NCBI GenBank assembly: GCA_013399015.1
Contig: VWZX01000865.1
Coordinates: 62,001 to 126,000 of the forward strand
Direction of reading: 5' to 3'
Origin: Galbula dea
Lineage: Eukaryota > Chordata > Aves > Piciformes > Galbulidae
Length of the DNA stretch: 64,000 nt
The number at the start of each line of letters is the position of its first letter. Positions within the stretch are counted from its first letter, which is position 1. Of this stretch, positions 1 to 11,663 are shown one piece after another. The notes under the pieces were generated by a model. It was not told the origin of the DNA, ran no database searches, and saw only the letters and a list, made by a program, of their open reading frames with translations. The translations under genes were made by a program, and so were the position numbers.

Positions 1-2755
1 CTTGTGGTATCGCTTAGAACCGGGTGCCAGCCAGCACCAACAAACAACCTTTTATTCCTCCACCACATCAGCTCCTTGGTGCTGAATATTTCTACTCATA
101 TGGCAATATTTTAGCAAGCTGTTGAATTTTGCTTCAGTGTAACTTCAGGGACCAAAGAGCTGCTCTTTTTCAACGTTTCAGAGGAATGGAATAAATTGAG
201 GTTAAGTAACGATGATTATTCTAGGCAAAGATTTCCTTCATTTAATCTTCCCATAACCCAAAAATGCAAGCAGCATTACCACTCATTCTAGAAAAAACTA
301 ATGAATTTCCAAGGGAAATTAGAGAATCAGTCCTAAAGTATTTGGATTAGGGAATCTAATTCTGCAGCCTCCTTGCACATAAAGGAAAAAGCAAAGTGGA
401 TGAGAGCCACATGCTAGGCAGTTTCTCAGCCTGGCAGATTCAGTTTTCATTCCACTTCTCTCTGGCCAAAATCTCTGTTTCATTCTCAGCACCCTTCTTA
501 CTTCTTGTTTTTCTTTATTTTCTCTCAAGTGGCTGTAAATTCAGACCCACATTTAAACTTTTGCAGAGGGCTGCCCTTTATTCTTATGCTTGACCTCCTG
601 TGCCAGGACTTGGCCTCACCTTCAAAAATCATTTGGGTGTTTGGTCACCAGCAGGTGAGTATCCTGCCATGATCTTGGAGTCCAGGAGGGAAGTGATGGA
701 AGTGAGGATAGGGAGGCAGGGACCTTGGGGAGATCTTTTCCCACAGCCAAGGAAACTGTGCCTAGAAGACATTCACAATGTCATTTCAAAGTGGTGGTCA
801 GACTCTCAGAAATGTACATCTCTTCATGAGCATAGACCAGACAGGAGAGCATGGCTGCATCCTTCTAATAAATTGGTCCTGTGAATGATTTGCCTGGCTC
901 TCACCTGTGTTCATGCACGTGTACCAGGCACTGCTAGGAAGGTCTCTTTTAAAGATCTCTTCAGGCTGCATCCTGAAGCCCTGAAATCTGATGGAAAAGG
1001 AAATTCTGGAAAGAAGGGTAAAACCAGAAATGGATAGAAACACAATTAGAATGTATGGTGTGCTGTCTGCATCTTTAATCAAGGTTTGTCTGCAGTGAAA
1101 TACAATTAACATGTAAGATAATGCAGTTTACCTCATTTAGCTCTTCACTGGCTTGATAAACAAATTCTGCCAGTTAACTGTCCTTGTTAAGCAGATGCAC
1201 TCACCATACATGAGCTCAACCACACCACAGACCCCAAACTGGAACAGGTGCAGGGCTGATAATGGGATGATGAATTTGTCAATTTACCAACCCTACATGT
1301 TGACAATAATGAATGCATTTTATTTAAAGCACTCAACACTGGAAAGCACTTTTTTCTCAATCAAGGGAGTACAGGTGAGGGGAAATAAGACAATGAAACT
1401 TCATCATGTATGCTAACTTCTCATTTTAAATGCTGGTACAGGAGATGTAAAAAAATATTTGAGACAAATCCTATCTACCAATGAGGGAGGCCAAATAAGC
1501 CAATCATTTTGAAATGCAGGGATTACTGGAGGGAAACCTAAGGAGAGGTTTTGGTTCCTTCTCTGTGAGCAAGGAAGCTATGGCAGAGAAGAAGCTGTGC
1601 AGGGAATGCTGCTGAGGGAAAAAGCTGCACACAGCATGAGATTAACCCCAGAGAGAGCTGGCTGCTAGTGCTAACATTTTATTCACATCCTAGTGTATCC
1701 CAGTGCTGTTTTTGTGCTTATCTGACTTATCATAGAGTCTGAGTTTCCTGAGTATCCTGTGGCCAAAGGGTGCTCATAGGCACCCTTCCAATTCAGAGGC
1801 ACCAAGAAAGGCAGCAGTTCTAAGCACCAACCTGCATCTTTTAAGTAGCTAAATACCTTGAAATCTGGGCTCTAGTGCCCAGATCCCCAACAAGGATCAA
1901 TGCTTCATGCTCACTCTTGCTCAGGGGCATGCTGGAGGGCAGTCAGTCCTCTCTCTCCAAGGATGTCTTCTTGAACCCCATGAACTTTGTGATGTTAGCT
2001 TATACTGGAACATAGTAATTCCTATTAATTTTTTCATCAGTCTCTATGATTTCACTTTGTTCTCCAAGAACAATTCAGTTTAGGTGAAGTTTCTTTGTCT
2101 TTGCCTTTCAGCTAGGGCTGGGTCCTCAGCCAGCATAAATCAAGGTACTTCCATTGTAGTCAAAGGAGCTAAGCCAACCTACATTACTAGGGAACATTGT
2201 GCCTGTAGTGTGAATAACAGCTGAAATGTTGCTATTCTCAGCCACTTTTTCAAATAAATTATGCTGGGTTTAAGTGTAGATAATGAAAGCCTGGAATCAG
2301 CCTTGGTGTAAATGGGTATAACTCCTTTGACAGCAGGAACATTGCATTTGGTTATCCCACACCTGAATTTAGCCCAGTCAGTTCAGCTTGGCATTATCAG
2401 TGGGAAGATGTGGCTGTGAGTTCATGAAATGTCACAGTCTTTTAGCTGTAAAGGTGACACTTTAAATTGTCTTAAAGAGTAAGTGTGCATTTAATTTACA
2501 TTTAGCAGGATGGTTACTGTATATCATTTAAATACTAAATCAGTCTAAGGTTTAGTACATGCACTAAGGTTTAAGAGTCACAGCAGTTGGGAAGAATGGG
2601 CCAAATTTATCCTTCATAAATGGGGGTTGGCTTGGTGGAGTTCTAAAAGGGAACATTTTGACTCTTTTTTGGGTTTTGGGTTGGGTTTTTTTGTCTTGCT
2701 TTCAGAATCTTTCAGCACAGAACATGGAAGCAGCCTGAGACGAACTAAACACTTT
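1..2755. other. Intergenic or intronic DNA, no gene seen
   Basis: This stretch is AT-rich, CpG-poor unique-looking DNA. The open frames in it are short (at most about 110 codons), overlap one another on both strands and show no recognisable domain or codon bias. I see no CR1 tail, LTR terminus or RNA gene. It is either intergenic or part of a large intron. Confidence 0.6.
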
Positions 2756-2760
2756 CTTGC
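2756..2760. repeat. Target-site duplication, left copy (CTTGC)
   Basis: These five bases abut the CA end of the minus-strand LTR and match 3508-3512 exactly. They mark the original integration site. Confidence 0.75.
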
Positions 2761-3507
2761 TGTTGAGGGTAGAGGCTGGGCTGACCAGCAACCCAGTGAC
2801 AGATGCTCCCTGTTGCCCCTTCCTCTTCCCCCATGGGAAGGGAAAAGGAATAAGAGAGGCAGAGAGACTTGTGGATTGGAAAATAAAACTACTTTAATAA
2901 TAATAATAATAATGATAAATGAAATATATACAAATATGTACAAAACCCAATACTGAACTCAAACCCCCCTTGATAGTAACTATGTCACCACTGATGCTGT
3001 GGCAGAAGGCCTCAGCAGCAGGTGGCAGCCAGGCTCAGGGGCTGCATCCTGGTACTGGATGCAGGAACTTAGGGATCAGGATTGAGGGCAGAACAGACAG
3101 AGTTCTCCCCTGATGCTGACCACTGAAGCACAGGAGAAGAAGGAAGACCAAAAAGAAGAACAATCTAGCAAGGGGGAGCTGACCCCCAGTTTATAGCCAA
3201 TATGATGTCTATGGGATGGCATACTTTAGTTGGTTAGTTTAGGGTCACCTGTCCTGTCTGCTCCTCCCTGAAGGTGCAGCCTTTACCCTGCACCCCCCAA
3301 CATGAGACACAAGATTCAGCAGTGACCTTGCTTTGCATACCAGTCCCTGGGAGTAAATCTAAACTTGAGGCTTTATCACTTCTAGAAGCTGGCAGTGTCT
3401 GCAAAAGCATGTTGTTATTCTCAGAAAGTGCAGTTTCTCAGAGGAGCTTTAACTGAAAAGTAAAATCACTGAACAGAATCAGTTCTGTTCTAACCCAAAC
3501 CAGGACA
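2761..3507 (-). mobile_element. Solo LTR of an avian ERVL-like endogenous retrovirus
   Basis: Read on the minus strand, this 747-bp element starts TGTCCTGG at 3507 and ends TCAACA at 2761, giving the TG...CA termini of a retroviral LTR. It is flanked by a perfect 5-bp direct repeat, CTTGC at 2756-2760 and 3508-3512, the duplication length expected of ERVL-type integrases. Inside are the 'GGTGACCCTAAACT' block typical of avian ERVL U3 regions, a TATAAA promoter box (minus strand, about 3193-3198) just before a CTGGGGG stretch, and an ATTAAA-type signal beside a TAA/TTA microsatellite (2895-2913). No gag, pol or env sequence lies on either side, so this is a solo LTR left by recombination between the two LTRs of a provirus. 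Family assignment comes from recalled avian ERVL LTR structure, not from a search. Confidence 0.82.
2895..2913. repeat. (TAA)n microsatellite inside the LTR
   Basis: About six TAA units lie in the R/U5 portion of the minus-strand LTR, next to its presumed polyadenylation region. The tract is short but likely polymorphic. Confidence 0.8.
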
Positions 3508-3512
3508 CTTGC
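3508..3512. repeat. Target-site duplication, right copy (CTTGC)
   Basis: These five bases abut the TG end of the minus-strand LTR and match 2756-2760 exactly. Confidence 0.75.
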
Positions 3513-4606
3513 TGATGTTTTCATCTTCCTAGTAAACCTAAAGAAGGATTTGTGTTCCCAAAGGCTAACTTTTCTATGGCTGACACAGTTGGTTGCCCCA
3601 AAACGTTGCAGCAGTATTCTTCAACCACATTTCAACTGCTGATAAACGGTTTAAAACTGCATATCTAGGTTCTAAAGGCATAGGATAAGTAGCCAGAGAG
3701 AGGCACAGAGAGGTGTTTTTGGGTGGGGAGAAAGCCAGAGGGTTTTTTTTGAGGTGAAATTTCAAAATGTAAATACATGATGGCTCCAGAACAGAGCAAA
3801 ACCCAAAGCATTTCTCAGAAACTGAAATAAAAAAGCTGATAGATGTGTTTGATCCAGTATTTGTTTTCTTACCATCATTAAACATAGTTTGCTATAATAA
3901 GCAAAGAAAACTTTGTAATAAAAAGTCACCTTTCTGGGAAATTGAAGTGCTCTAAGAGGGTAGAAAGATTTCTTTTTCTCTTGACAGTTTCAAAACAGAT
4001 TCTCACCAAAGGACAGAAATCTCTTCAAAATGTTTTTGCCTTTGACAGTTTTAGGCAGGGAAACAGTGAATAAGAGCAAGCAGGGCACTTATATATATAT
4101 AGTATACATGCTAATTGCCTACACACACATAGAGGATGAGTGGTTGAAGATAATTGTGCCTGCAGGTACTTTAACCAAGCCTGAAATTTCTATCCCATGC
4201 AGGAATGCTCTTCAGCTTCCCTTTCTTTTCCTCTCTGCAAAACTTCCAATGTTGCTGAAGAAGAGAAACATTCTCCTCTCCCTTTGAAGGTGAGTGTCAT
4301 AGCTCCAGATCTCAGTTTTATTTTATGTGATTTTTTCTTTCAGAAACTTAAGGCAGAGAGTTACTCTTCCTGGCTGGAGCAACACTCTTTCTAGCCCAAC
4401 TGCATGATGGTACCAACAAATGAGCAACAGATCTTTACACATTTTAAAGCCTATATCAAAGTCTCAAGAACAAGAATGTGACAGCAGGATCTGCTGTCTA
4501 CAGGAGGCAAATTCTCAATGCCTAAACGTGGGTAAAACAGCCTAATCTGAGACTATCATCTTCTGCTGTGTGTTTATTTTTTACAGCATTAGACAGAGAG
4601 TTTCAG
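3513..4606. other. Unannotated interval between LTR and CR1
   Basis: No gene or repeat family is recognised here. A short TA dinucleotide run sits near 4090-4101. Open frames on both strands are short and featureless. Confidence 0.5.
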
Positions 4607-4875
4607 ATCATAGAATCATAGAATCATTTTGATTGGAAGAGGCCTTTAAGATCATCAAGTCCAACCATTAACCCAGCACTGCCAGATCACCACTAAAACC
4701 ATTTCCCCCAGAAACACACCTACATGGCTTTTAAATCCCTTCAGGGATGCTGACTTGAACATTTCCCTGTACAACCTGTTCCAGGGCTACAGGGGAAGAA
4801 ATTTTTCTTCATGTCCAACCTGAACCTCCCCTGGTGCAACTTGAGGCCATTCCCTCTTGTCCTGTCCCTGGGAGA
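4607..4875 (-). mobile_element. CR1 LINE fragment, 3' end
   Basis: The element lies in reverse orientation. Its 3' tail is at the left as repeated ATCATAGA units, followed by the complement of the CR1 3' UTR and then the reverse of the ORF2 C-terminal region ('...CCAACCTGAACCTCCCCTGG...'). It is 5'-truncated at about 4875. Several substitutions and small indels destroy any reading frame, which suggests an old copy. Confidence 0.9.
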
Positions 4876-5248
4876 ATGATTTAGGCTTCCCTTTTGTACC
4901 TTTGGATTTACAGGAGGTAGTAATACTCTTGTGAGCCACTGATATGAATCTTGTCTGTGTTTTAAGGCTTAGTTAGGGTTAAGGAAGACTTTGGAAGGAC
5001 AGGCTGTGCTAAAGCCACTGAGAAAACATACACAGTCACTTCCCTGGGACCAGAGTTTCATCTGAGGTTTGGTTCAGAGTGATCTCTAGCACTGCATCTT
5101 CTGTTGCAGCCTGACAAGAAAGGCTGAGATTTTCCCATTTATAGGGTAAAGCCTAAAGCAAAAGCACTTAATGCATGTAGCACTGGCAGACAATATATTC
5201 AACAGAGGAATTTGCTTGGGTTATTTAAAACTCCTTTAGCCTTGAATT

Positions 5249-5380
5249 ATCACAGAATCATAGAATTGTCAGAGTTGGAAGGGACCTTAAAAATCATCTA
5301 GTTCCAATCCCCCTGCCTGGCAGGGACACCTCTGGCCCAGAGCCCTAGCCAGCCTGGCCTTAAAAACTTCCAGGGATGGC
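5249..5380 (-). mobile_element. CR1 LINE fragment, short 3' end
   Basis: A reverse-oriented CR1 tail (ATCACAGAATCATAGAATT) is followed by 'GTTGGAAGGGACCTTAAA' and the 'CCCTGCCTGGCAGGGACACC' stem characteristic of one CR1 3' UTR type. Only about 130 bp remain. Similar 3' UTRs are found at 32540-32984 and 35727-35902. Confidence 0.88.
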
Positions 5381-7879
5381 AATATGATTCCAATTATGAT
5401 AGAAAGTTTTGGCAAACAATCTGTTTACATTGAAGATAATGTGGTTTTTGCATCCTCTAGGGATTTAAGATCCAATGGTCATATTTGGTTTGCCAACTAA
5501 GAGAAAAACAACTTGTTATTGAAAGTTTAAGTGACTTCTGCTCTGCAGCACGTGCCATGCTCATGCTTTTACTTGATGGTATGTGTAAAGTATTTTATAT
5601 ATCAAAAATATATGTATGAAAACATAAATAAGTTTTAAACTCTTTTTTACAACCAACTCTGGGAACCTGTGCAGTTGCCCAAGACTGAGAATTACCAAGG
5701 GTTTGGCTATGTATGGTGAATAGTTTTTCCTGACCATGCTCTGGAGATCATTGACCTTTGATGAACCCACATGTTGGCTAGCAACTCACCCTGTGCTCAG
5801 TGCTGGCTCTGGAAAGCTTCCCAAGCAGTAATTGTTAATTTTGCAGCACTTTGCCATTGCAAGGCAGATAACTGCTACAGAAAGGCCTTGGTAGATGGTT
5901 TAAGTGCCTTGTTTGCAGCAGTAGAAGGAGACAATGTCCATACTAGAGTCCAAGGATCTCCCATCTTGTCCCTACCTTCAGTTCTTAGACTTCACAGTGA
6001 CAGGAAAAAGGATGAATAATGTTGTAAGCTTTTTCCTTTGCAGCTTATTTTGAATATTGGAGCTTGTGTATCTTGGTGAGTAGCTGTCAAATTAAACAGA
6101 ATAGGAGTGGAGGAGTAAGCATGAGATGTCAGAGCCCAACTCTGTCTGCTTCCATTTAGTCTAGTTCATGCACTGACATTTTCAAACAATGCATTCAATT
6201 TTTTTATACCAGGAATGAAAAAGCATATTTTCCTCTTTCAGCCTGTGACCTTGTCTTCTGCTGATGACTTCAGTCATTGTTTGTAATAGTCAACCCCTTG
6301 GGGCAGAGAACAGAGTGATTCATTTGTACTTGGGGCACTTGGATTTATAGACCACTAGACAGACTGAAATTATTCTTACTTGAAGCTTGCATGAGACAGT
6401 CTTCAAAACTAGAAACACTGCCAAACTGAAGCTCTAGATCCAGATTCAGGTTTCAGTGGACAGTGTAACCTGTTCCCATAGCAGGCTGAGATGTATACCA
6501 GGCTTTTGGAAAGATCCCTCTTCAAATTTACAAGCATTCATTTCATGAAGGGTCCCACCAGTATGTAAACACTGGTCACCTTTACTGACAATTAAGGTGA
6601 AGTAGGGTGTAAATCCCTGTCAACATATCTGCTAGGCAGAGCATAAGTCATTACTCAAAAAATGGTACTGGCTTAAGATGTTACAGTGTCTCCTGCCAGC
6701 AGCTGCTGACCTTTTTGCCACTCTCCCTGGTGGCAGCTTATCTGGCCACTTCCTAAACCTCCTCATGTACCATCAGCAATTTTGCTTATCTGGCTCCTGT
6801 AGGTGTATGCCAGGCACTAGAGAAAGCTTAAAAGAAGGGCAAAGTTTGGTAAGTCACAGGGCAACCTCTCAGCAGCAGGGCAAACTAAAGAGGTCTACAG
6901 CAACACATGAGTGCCAGGGGCATCATCTCATCTTTCACATGCTGTCTTCTAGGTGATACCAACCAACTTGGTAACAACAAGCTAAAGCTAGGGTTATACA
7001 CTCAGCTTCACCCAAATCTGAGCCAGCACTGGTTTTCTTTTTGGAAACCAGGACCTGACAGGTGAGGATTTGCAAATCCAAAACTCCTTTGATTTTTGTC
7101 TGTAGCAGAGACAGGTCAAAGGCAGAACTCATTGCTCACTCTGAGGAAAATTTTGCATTAAATTGGAATTGGCCTGACCTCCCCTTCTGGATTCAACTTT
7201 ACAAAACCCAACTCTGACAAACAAGCTCTTGCAAAACCCAAACAACCTCCAGTTTGGTCATCTCTGCTTTGCTTATTTCAATAGCTTTTTTCCAGCTACA
7301 GTGCTTATGATAATAAGAATAACAGAAACCAAAGTGAAACCACAAGTTAAGCTGCTTATTATATAATTTAATTAGCCTCCACTGCATTTTCTCTTCCAAT
7401 TCCCAACTTACAAGGCTTGAATTGTTAGGTACATTTTTCACATTGGGATTCTGAGGAGTTTATTTTGACCTGGCAAATGATTTTAAGTCTGAGGAAAAGC
7501 AGGTCGAGCAGTGGTGAAATAAAATAGGAAGTATGCAGTTTCTTCTCACCAAGCCTGGTATCTGCGTGACTCCAGCACACAAAGAGCTGGTGTGAATTTC
7601 AGGCACTGTGCCTGCCTTAAATCAAGGCATTTGCAGAAATTGTTTGTGACATGGTTTACCCAGTGGTCTTTGCTGAAGGAGCATTTTTTGGGGGGGAACT
7701 TTTACATCAGATGCTCATAACTTACTGGCTTCAGGAGGTCACATGTGCCATTGAGTTAGGAAGGAAGGAAAAACCATGTTGTTATTAGCAAGCCCCTCAC
7801 CTCCCTCCCCCTTTCCTCCCTCCCTTTATTCCTCTTGCATGTGCTATTTCCTCCTCAGGTCTCTCTTTCTTTTGCAATG
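5381..7879. other. Unique DNA, no gene seen
   Basis: This is CpG-poor sequence with no recognised repeat family. The open frames found are short and overlapping. A polypyrimidine run at about 7783-7850 precedes the CpG-dotted block that follows. Confidence 0.5.
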
Positions 7880-8185
7880 CAAGGTCCAGTGTTCTCTTTC
7901 TGAGGGCACCGATGGTGATTTATACCCCTCGGAGCCGAGCGACTGATTGTCCCACAACACACCATTTAACTTCCATGTCGCCAGGACGCTCCTCGTCTCC
8001 CCTTCATTCTTCCTTCTCCCCCTCCCCACTTTGGCTTTCAAGGCCACATTTTCCAAGAGGGAGACAATCATGAGAAATAATGTTTTTCTGAAAAGGGAGT
8101 GATTGTCACTGAAACCGATACGTCTGCCCGATAACAAAAACTGTCATTGCCTCGCATGGAACATGTGCCCCGGGGACTGGGCAGA
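7880..8185. promoter_or_regulatory. Candidate conserved regulatory element
   Basis: This roughly 300-bp block stands out from its surroundings because it keeps about a dozen CpG dinucleotides (for example around 7910, 7930-7942, 7978-7996, 8116-8129 and 8154-8172) while flanking kilobases have almost none. It is not repetitive. It contains three copies of GATTGTC or its complement (7945-7951, 8063-8069, 8101-8107), which match the core bound by SOX/HMG proteins, and a CCCGATAAC GATA-like site. Retained CpGs and motif clustering are typical of a constrained enhancer or a small unmethylated element. No splice-bounded open frame explains it. The regulatory role is inference. Confidence 0.4.
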
Positions 8186-8455
8186 ACAAAGAGATCCTTA
8201 GAGAGGAGCATCCAGCCATGTGCATCCTCTCATCTCTGTGGCACCAGGCAGAGCCCAGAAGCCAGTTTTCTCATACTGCCACTGGGACAGAGAAATGAAG
8301 GAAGCATTTGAAGGGTTTCCATTTAAGGAAGGAGTTAAAGAGTTGAGTCATTCTTTTTCAGCTGTATTTTTTTCCTTTTGCAGTTTTAGGGACACCCAGT
8401 TGCTATGGGAAGGAGCAAGGAGAAGCTGTCTCTTCCAGATGTTGGGGCTGATGGT

Positions 8456-8797
8456 AGAATCATAGAATCACAGCATCATTATGGTTGGGAAAGACCTCTG
8501 AGATCATCAAGTCCAACTATCCACACAGCACTACCATGCTCACCACTAACCCGTGGCCCCAAGCACCATATCTACATGTTTGTTGAACTCTTCCAGGGAT
8601 GGGGATTCCATCACCTCCCTGGGCAGCCTGTGCCAATATCTGACAACCCTCTTGGTGAAAGATTTTTTTCTAATATCCAAGCTGAACCTCTCATGGTGGA
8701 ACTTGAAGCCATTTCCTCTTGTCCTATCACTAATCACCTGGGAGAAGAGACTGAGCCTCACCTCACCACCACTTCCTTTCAGGTTGTTCTCCATGGA
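8456..8797 (-). mobile_element. CR1 LINE fragment with readable ORF2 C-terminus
   Basis: The element is reverse-oriented, with its 3' tail (AGAATCATAGAATCACAG) at 8456. On the minus strand, 8794 to 8546 is open and encodes the end of CR1 ORF2, including 'SDRTRGNGFK', 'FSLDIRKK', 'YWHRLPREV' and 'ESPSLEEF', blocks common to the CR1 reverse-transcriptase protein C-terminus. It is truncated upstream and cannot be a functional gene. A long plus-strand frame across the same bases is an antisense shadow. Confidence 0.92.
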
Positions 8798-9550
8798 TCA
8801 ACAGAAATATCAGGTAGGATATATGGGATTTTCTCCTATGCTCCTCCTAAGCATCAGCTTTTCAGTTCTCTGGAGGGAAACCAGTCACTTTCTCCTGATA
8901 TTTGCTTTTTTTAGCAGGCTGAAGTGATAAAAAGTACTCTTGTTTTCCTGAAGCATTTCCTAGAGAACAGAGGAGAGCAATATACTGAGTTTCTGGATGG
9001 CAAATGCCAAGCTTTCTGCCTCCTGTTTAATCAACTGATCTGCTGCTATCTGCCAGCTATTAGTTGTTAATTTGCTTTATTGCATCAACTGCACAGTGTC
9101 ACCACTCACATCCTTTGTGTCACTTTCCTCTATTATTAGAGGATGCAAAATTAATAAGTTGCAAACCAGTAACTGCAATCACATCTGAAAATGAGCCGTA
9201 AATAAAATTAAATAGCCTTGGCTGTGCTGATCAATGATGGCTATTATGGCTGCACAATAAAAGGAAATGCAGCTCAGCTCTACTTGGAGAGAATAGGACT
9301 CTGTGGGCCACTCAGAGGTCTGTAACTTTTCCCTCTGAGGGACCCTGTAGGCATTCATTCAAGCAGTCATATTCTCCCTGGTTTACATGGTTGGAATGAA
9401 CAAGGCTTTTATCACTGCCTGTAGTCTATGGTTGAGCTCATGGACCAAGATGGGCAAGCTCTGTCTGCAGAAGCTTTGCATAGCAAAGCACTGATGCTGA
9501 GGGAACAGGGACATAAGACTGGCTTGCCTAGGCTGAGCTAGAGATACAGA
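8798..9550. other. Unique DNA with an AT-rich homeodomain-type block
   Basis: No gene is seen. The part at about 9060-9260 is AT-rich, non-repetitive and dense in TTAATA, TAAATAAAATTAAATAG and ATCAATGATGG words resembling homeodomain or TALE sites. That is compatible with a conserved non-coding element but is not proof of one. Confidence 0.35.
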
Positions 9551-9841
9551 ATTAAGGTGAAGCTCAAGGAGTCAATCTCTTCTCCCAGGTTTCTAGTGAG
9601 AGGCCAAGAGAAAATGGTCCCAAGTTGCACCAGGGAAGGTTTGGTTTGGATATTAGGAAAAATTTCTTCACTGAAAGAGTTGTAAGAGATTGGAACAGGC
9701 AGTTTAATATGTTTAAACATATCTCTGGATATACAGATGTGGTACTTAGTGACCTGGTTTAGTGGCATAAAAGTGATAGGCTGATGGTTGGACTTCATGA
9801 TCTTAGAGGTATCTTCCAACCTTAATGATTCTGTGATTCTG
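9551..9841 (+). mobile_element. CR1 LINE fragment, 3' end
   Basis: A forward CR1 copy. It begins within ORF2 ('...CTCTTCTCCCAGGT...'), passes through 'TTTGGATATTAGGAAAAATT' and 'ATTGGAACAGGCAG', and ends in 'ATGATTCTGTGATTCTG' at 9841. It is truncated and carries internal deletions, with the region coding for the LPREVVESPSLE block largely missing. Confidence 0.88.
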
Positions 9842-10107
9842 CATAGATCTCATCAAAGGCTTGCTAGCTGCTTTAAACAAACACTACCTGTTGCCACTGC
9901 TGCTGTTGGTTGCTGTAAGTGATATTTTTGCCACTGCTGAGCGTGCACTTGACCAAAAAAGGGCTTGAGAACTACTGAAGAAAATTGTTTTTCTTATTTA
10001 GTGTTGTATTTGGGTTTTAGGGGGTACTTTTTGAATCTTTGGATTATAGGACACAAAATTGAATATTTTATTGGTAATGGGTCAGATCCTCAACATTTTT
10101 AAGGATC

Positions 10108-10203
10108 TTAAATATTATTCATGGAGCATGACCTCAATTGGCTTCCAAGTTTTTAATGTTTTTAAATATTATTCATGAACCATGACTTCACTTGGCTTCT
10201 ACT
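10108..10203 (+). repeat. Tandem duplication, 54-bp period, about 1.8 copies
   Basis: TTAAATATTATTCATG occurs at 10108 and again at 10162. Each copy is followed by a diverged match (GCATGACCTCAATTGGCTTC and CCATGACTTCACTTGGCTTC). The offset of 54 bp shows a local tandem duplication that has since diverged. Confidence 0.75.
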
Positions 10204-11307
10204 TTTCTGAGAAGCATCTGGAAGCCCAATGCCTTTGAGAATCACAGCTAAATGAGTCTAATCAGGTGCAAACCAGTAATTCAATGTAGACATTCAATAA
10301 GAGAAAGGAATTCTTCAGGCCAACTTGTTGCTCATCTTATTTTCTCATAGGGCAGAATCTCCAAGAGGATATTATGGCTCATTATAAGACTGGATATAAA
10401 ATGAAACATAACCCTGCACTTCTTCTATCTGCATTCCAAGCCCCAAAGTTAAGTTATGATAATATGCAGCAGCAGTACTTGCTTACTGTTGTCAAAAGGC
10501 ATAAAGCAGTAAGGAATGTGTTTTGCTGAGAACAATAGAAGAAACAATACCTCCACAGGGGGTTAAACCAAAGGAGTTTAAAGAGGCACAGGGACTGTAT
10601 GAAAGGTCTGGAGAGCTGGAAGGTCTTCATCTAGGACTGTCATTCAGGCTCACAGAAAACCTTCCCAGAGGGCAACCCACAATAAAACTGAATTAAGAAA
10701 ATCCAATAGAACTTGTCCATCTAGCCCCATCCCACTGCCTGGGGTGACAGCTGTGGAGCTTGTAGGCACTCCAGAACTTCCAGTGGTGCCAGCAGCTCTC
10801 ACATGGCTCTACTGGGGCCATACTGGGGCTGCCCAGAGCCTCCAGATGGGAGCTCTTGACTCCCTCTGCAGTGCTGGCAAACAAAAGAGCATTATTCCAA
10901 GAATTTCCATGTTAGAGGCAGAAGACAACAACCCCACAAGCCGAATGGTCATCAAGAGCAATTACCACCACAGTGCACATGATGCACTACTGATTTAATC
11001 TGTTTCTCTTTCCAAATTGCCTCAGACTGTGTTTGTTTACAAGCTGTTTTATCAGATTCAGGCAGTGCTAATTATAAAGCAGAGGCAGCAGAAGTGTGTT
11101 CTCCACGAGGGCTCTTAGGGCTTGGGAAAGACTCCAACCTCTTCCCAAAAAGCCCTGAGGACTTTGGTGGGTTAGGAGTTGTGCAGGAGCAGAGGTGTGT
11201 GCTGGGATGGAGAATGTGAATGGGAATGAGACATGTTTTGATCTCTTGAAATCCTAATGGATGAATCACATAGAACATTAATGGTCACTGGTGGATACTT
11301 TTGCAAC
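10204..11307. other. Unique DNA, no gene seen
   Basis: No recognised gene or repeat family is seen. Short frames on both strands lack domains and splice context. Confidence 0.45.
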
Positions 11308-11379
11308 AGCATAACAAATGTTCTATATAACATTGTGTATGTTTAATTTTAAATGTTATATAGAACATTTGTTGCAGGG
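11308..11379 (+). repeat. Near-perfect hairpin (21-bp perfect arms)
   Basis: Positions 11314-11334 and 11352-11372 are perfect reverse complements (21 bp each, starting ACAAATGTTC), separated by a 17-nt AT-rich loop. The pairing continues outward through TGCAAC/GTTGCA if a six-base bulge (AGCATA) on the 5' arm is allowed. Such a fold resembles a pre-miRNA or a small palindromic MITE remnant. No transposase or target duplication is visible, so its origin is open. Confidence 0.7.
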
Positions 11380-11663
11380 TGTGGATTTAAGAGCAAATCT
11401 AGTAAATAAGACAAACCAGACTTTGCTTTGTTTGGATACTTAGAGGGAAGAGAGAATTCAATCTGCTTTTAGGTGTGACTGTAGCACCCATATCTCTTTC
11501 ATGGCAGGGCTTTCTGGTGGACAAGTGAACAAGGCCAGAGAAGGAGCTGGTCACAAGGCTGCAGCATCACCAAGGTCCCATCACCAGACCTATGGGAGAT
11601 GCCACTAGAGCTCTGCTCAGCATGGGTGTGTGCTGGATAAAATGGCAGTCCCTAACCTGTGTG

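Noticed and set aside
8405..8914. Plus-strand frame of about 170 codons
   Set aside because: It runs antisense through a reverse CR1 copy. The homologous protein reads on the other strand (8794 to 8546).
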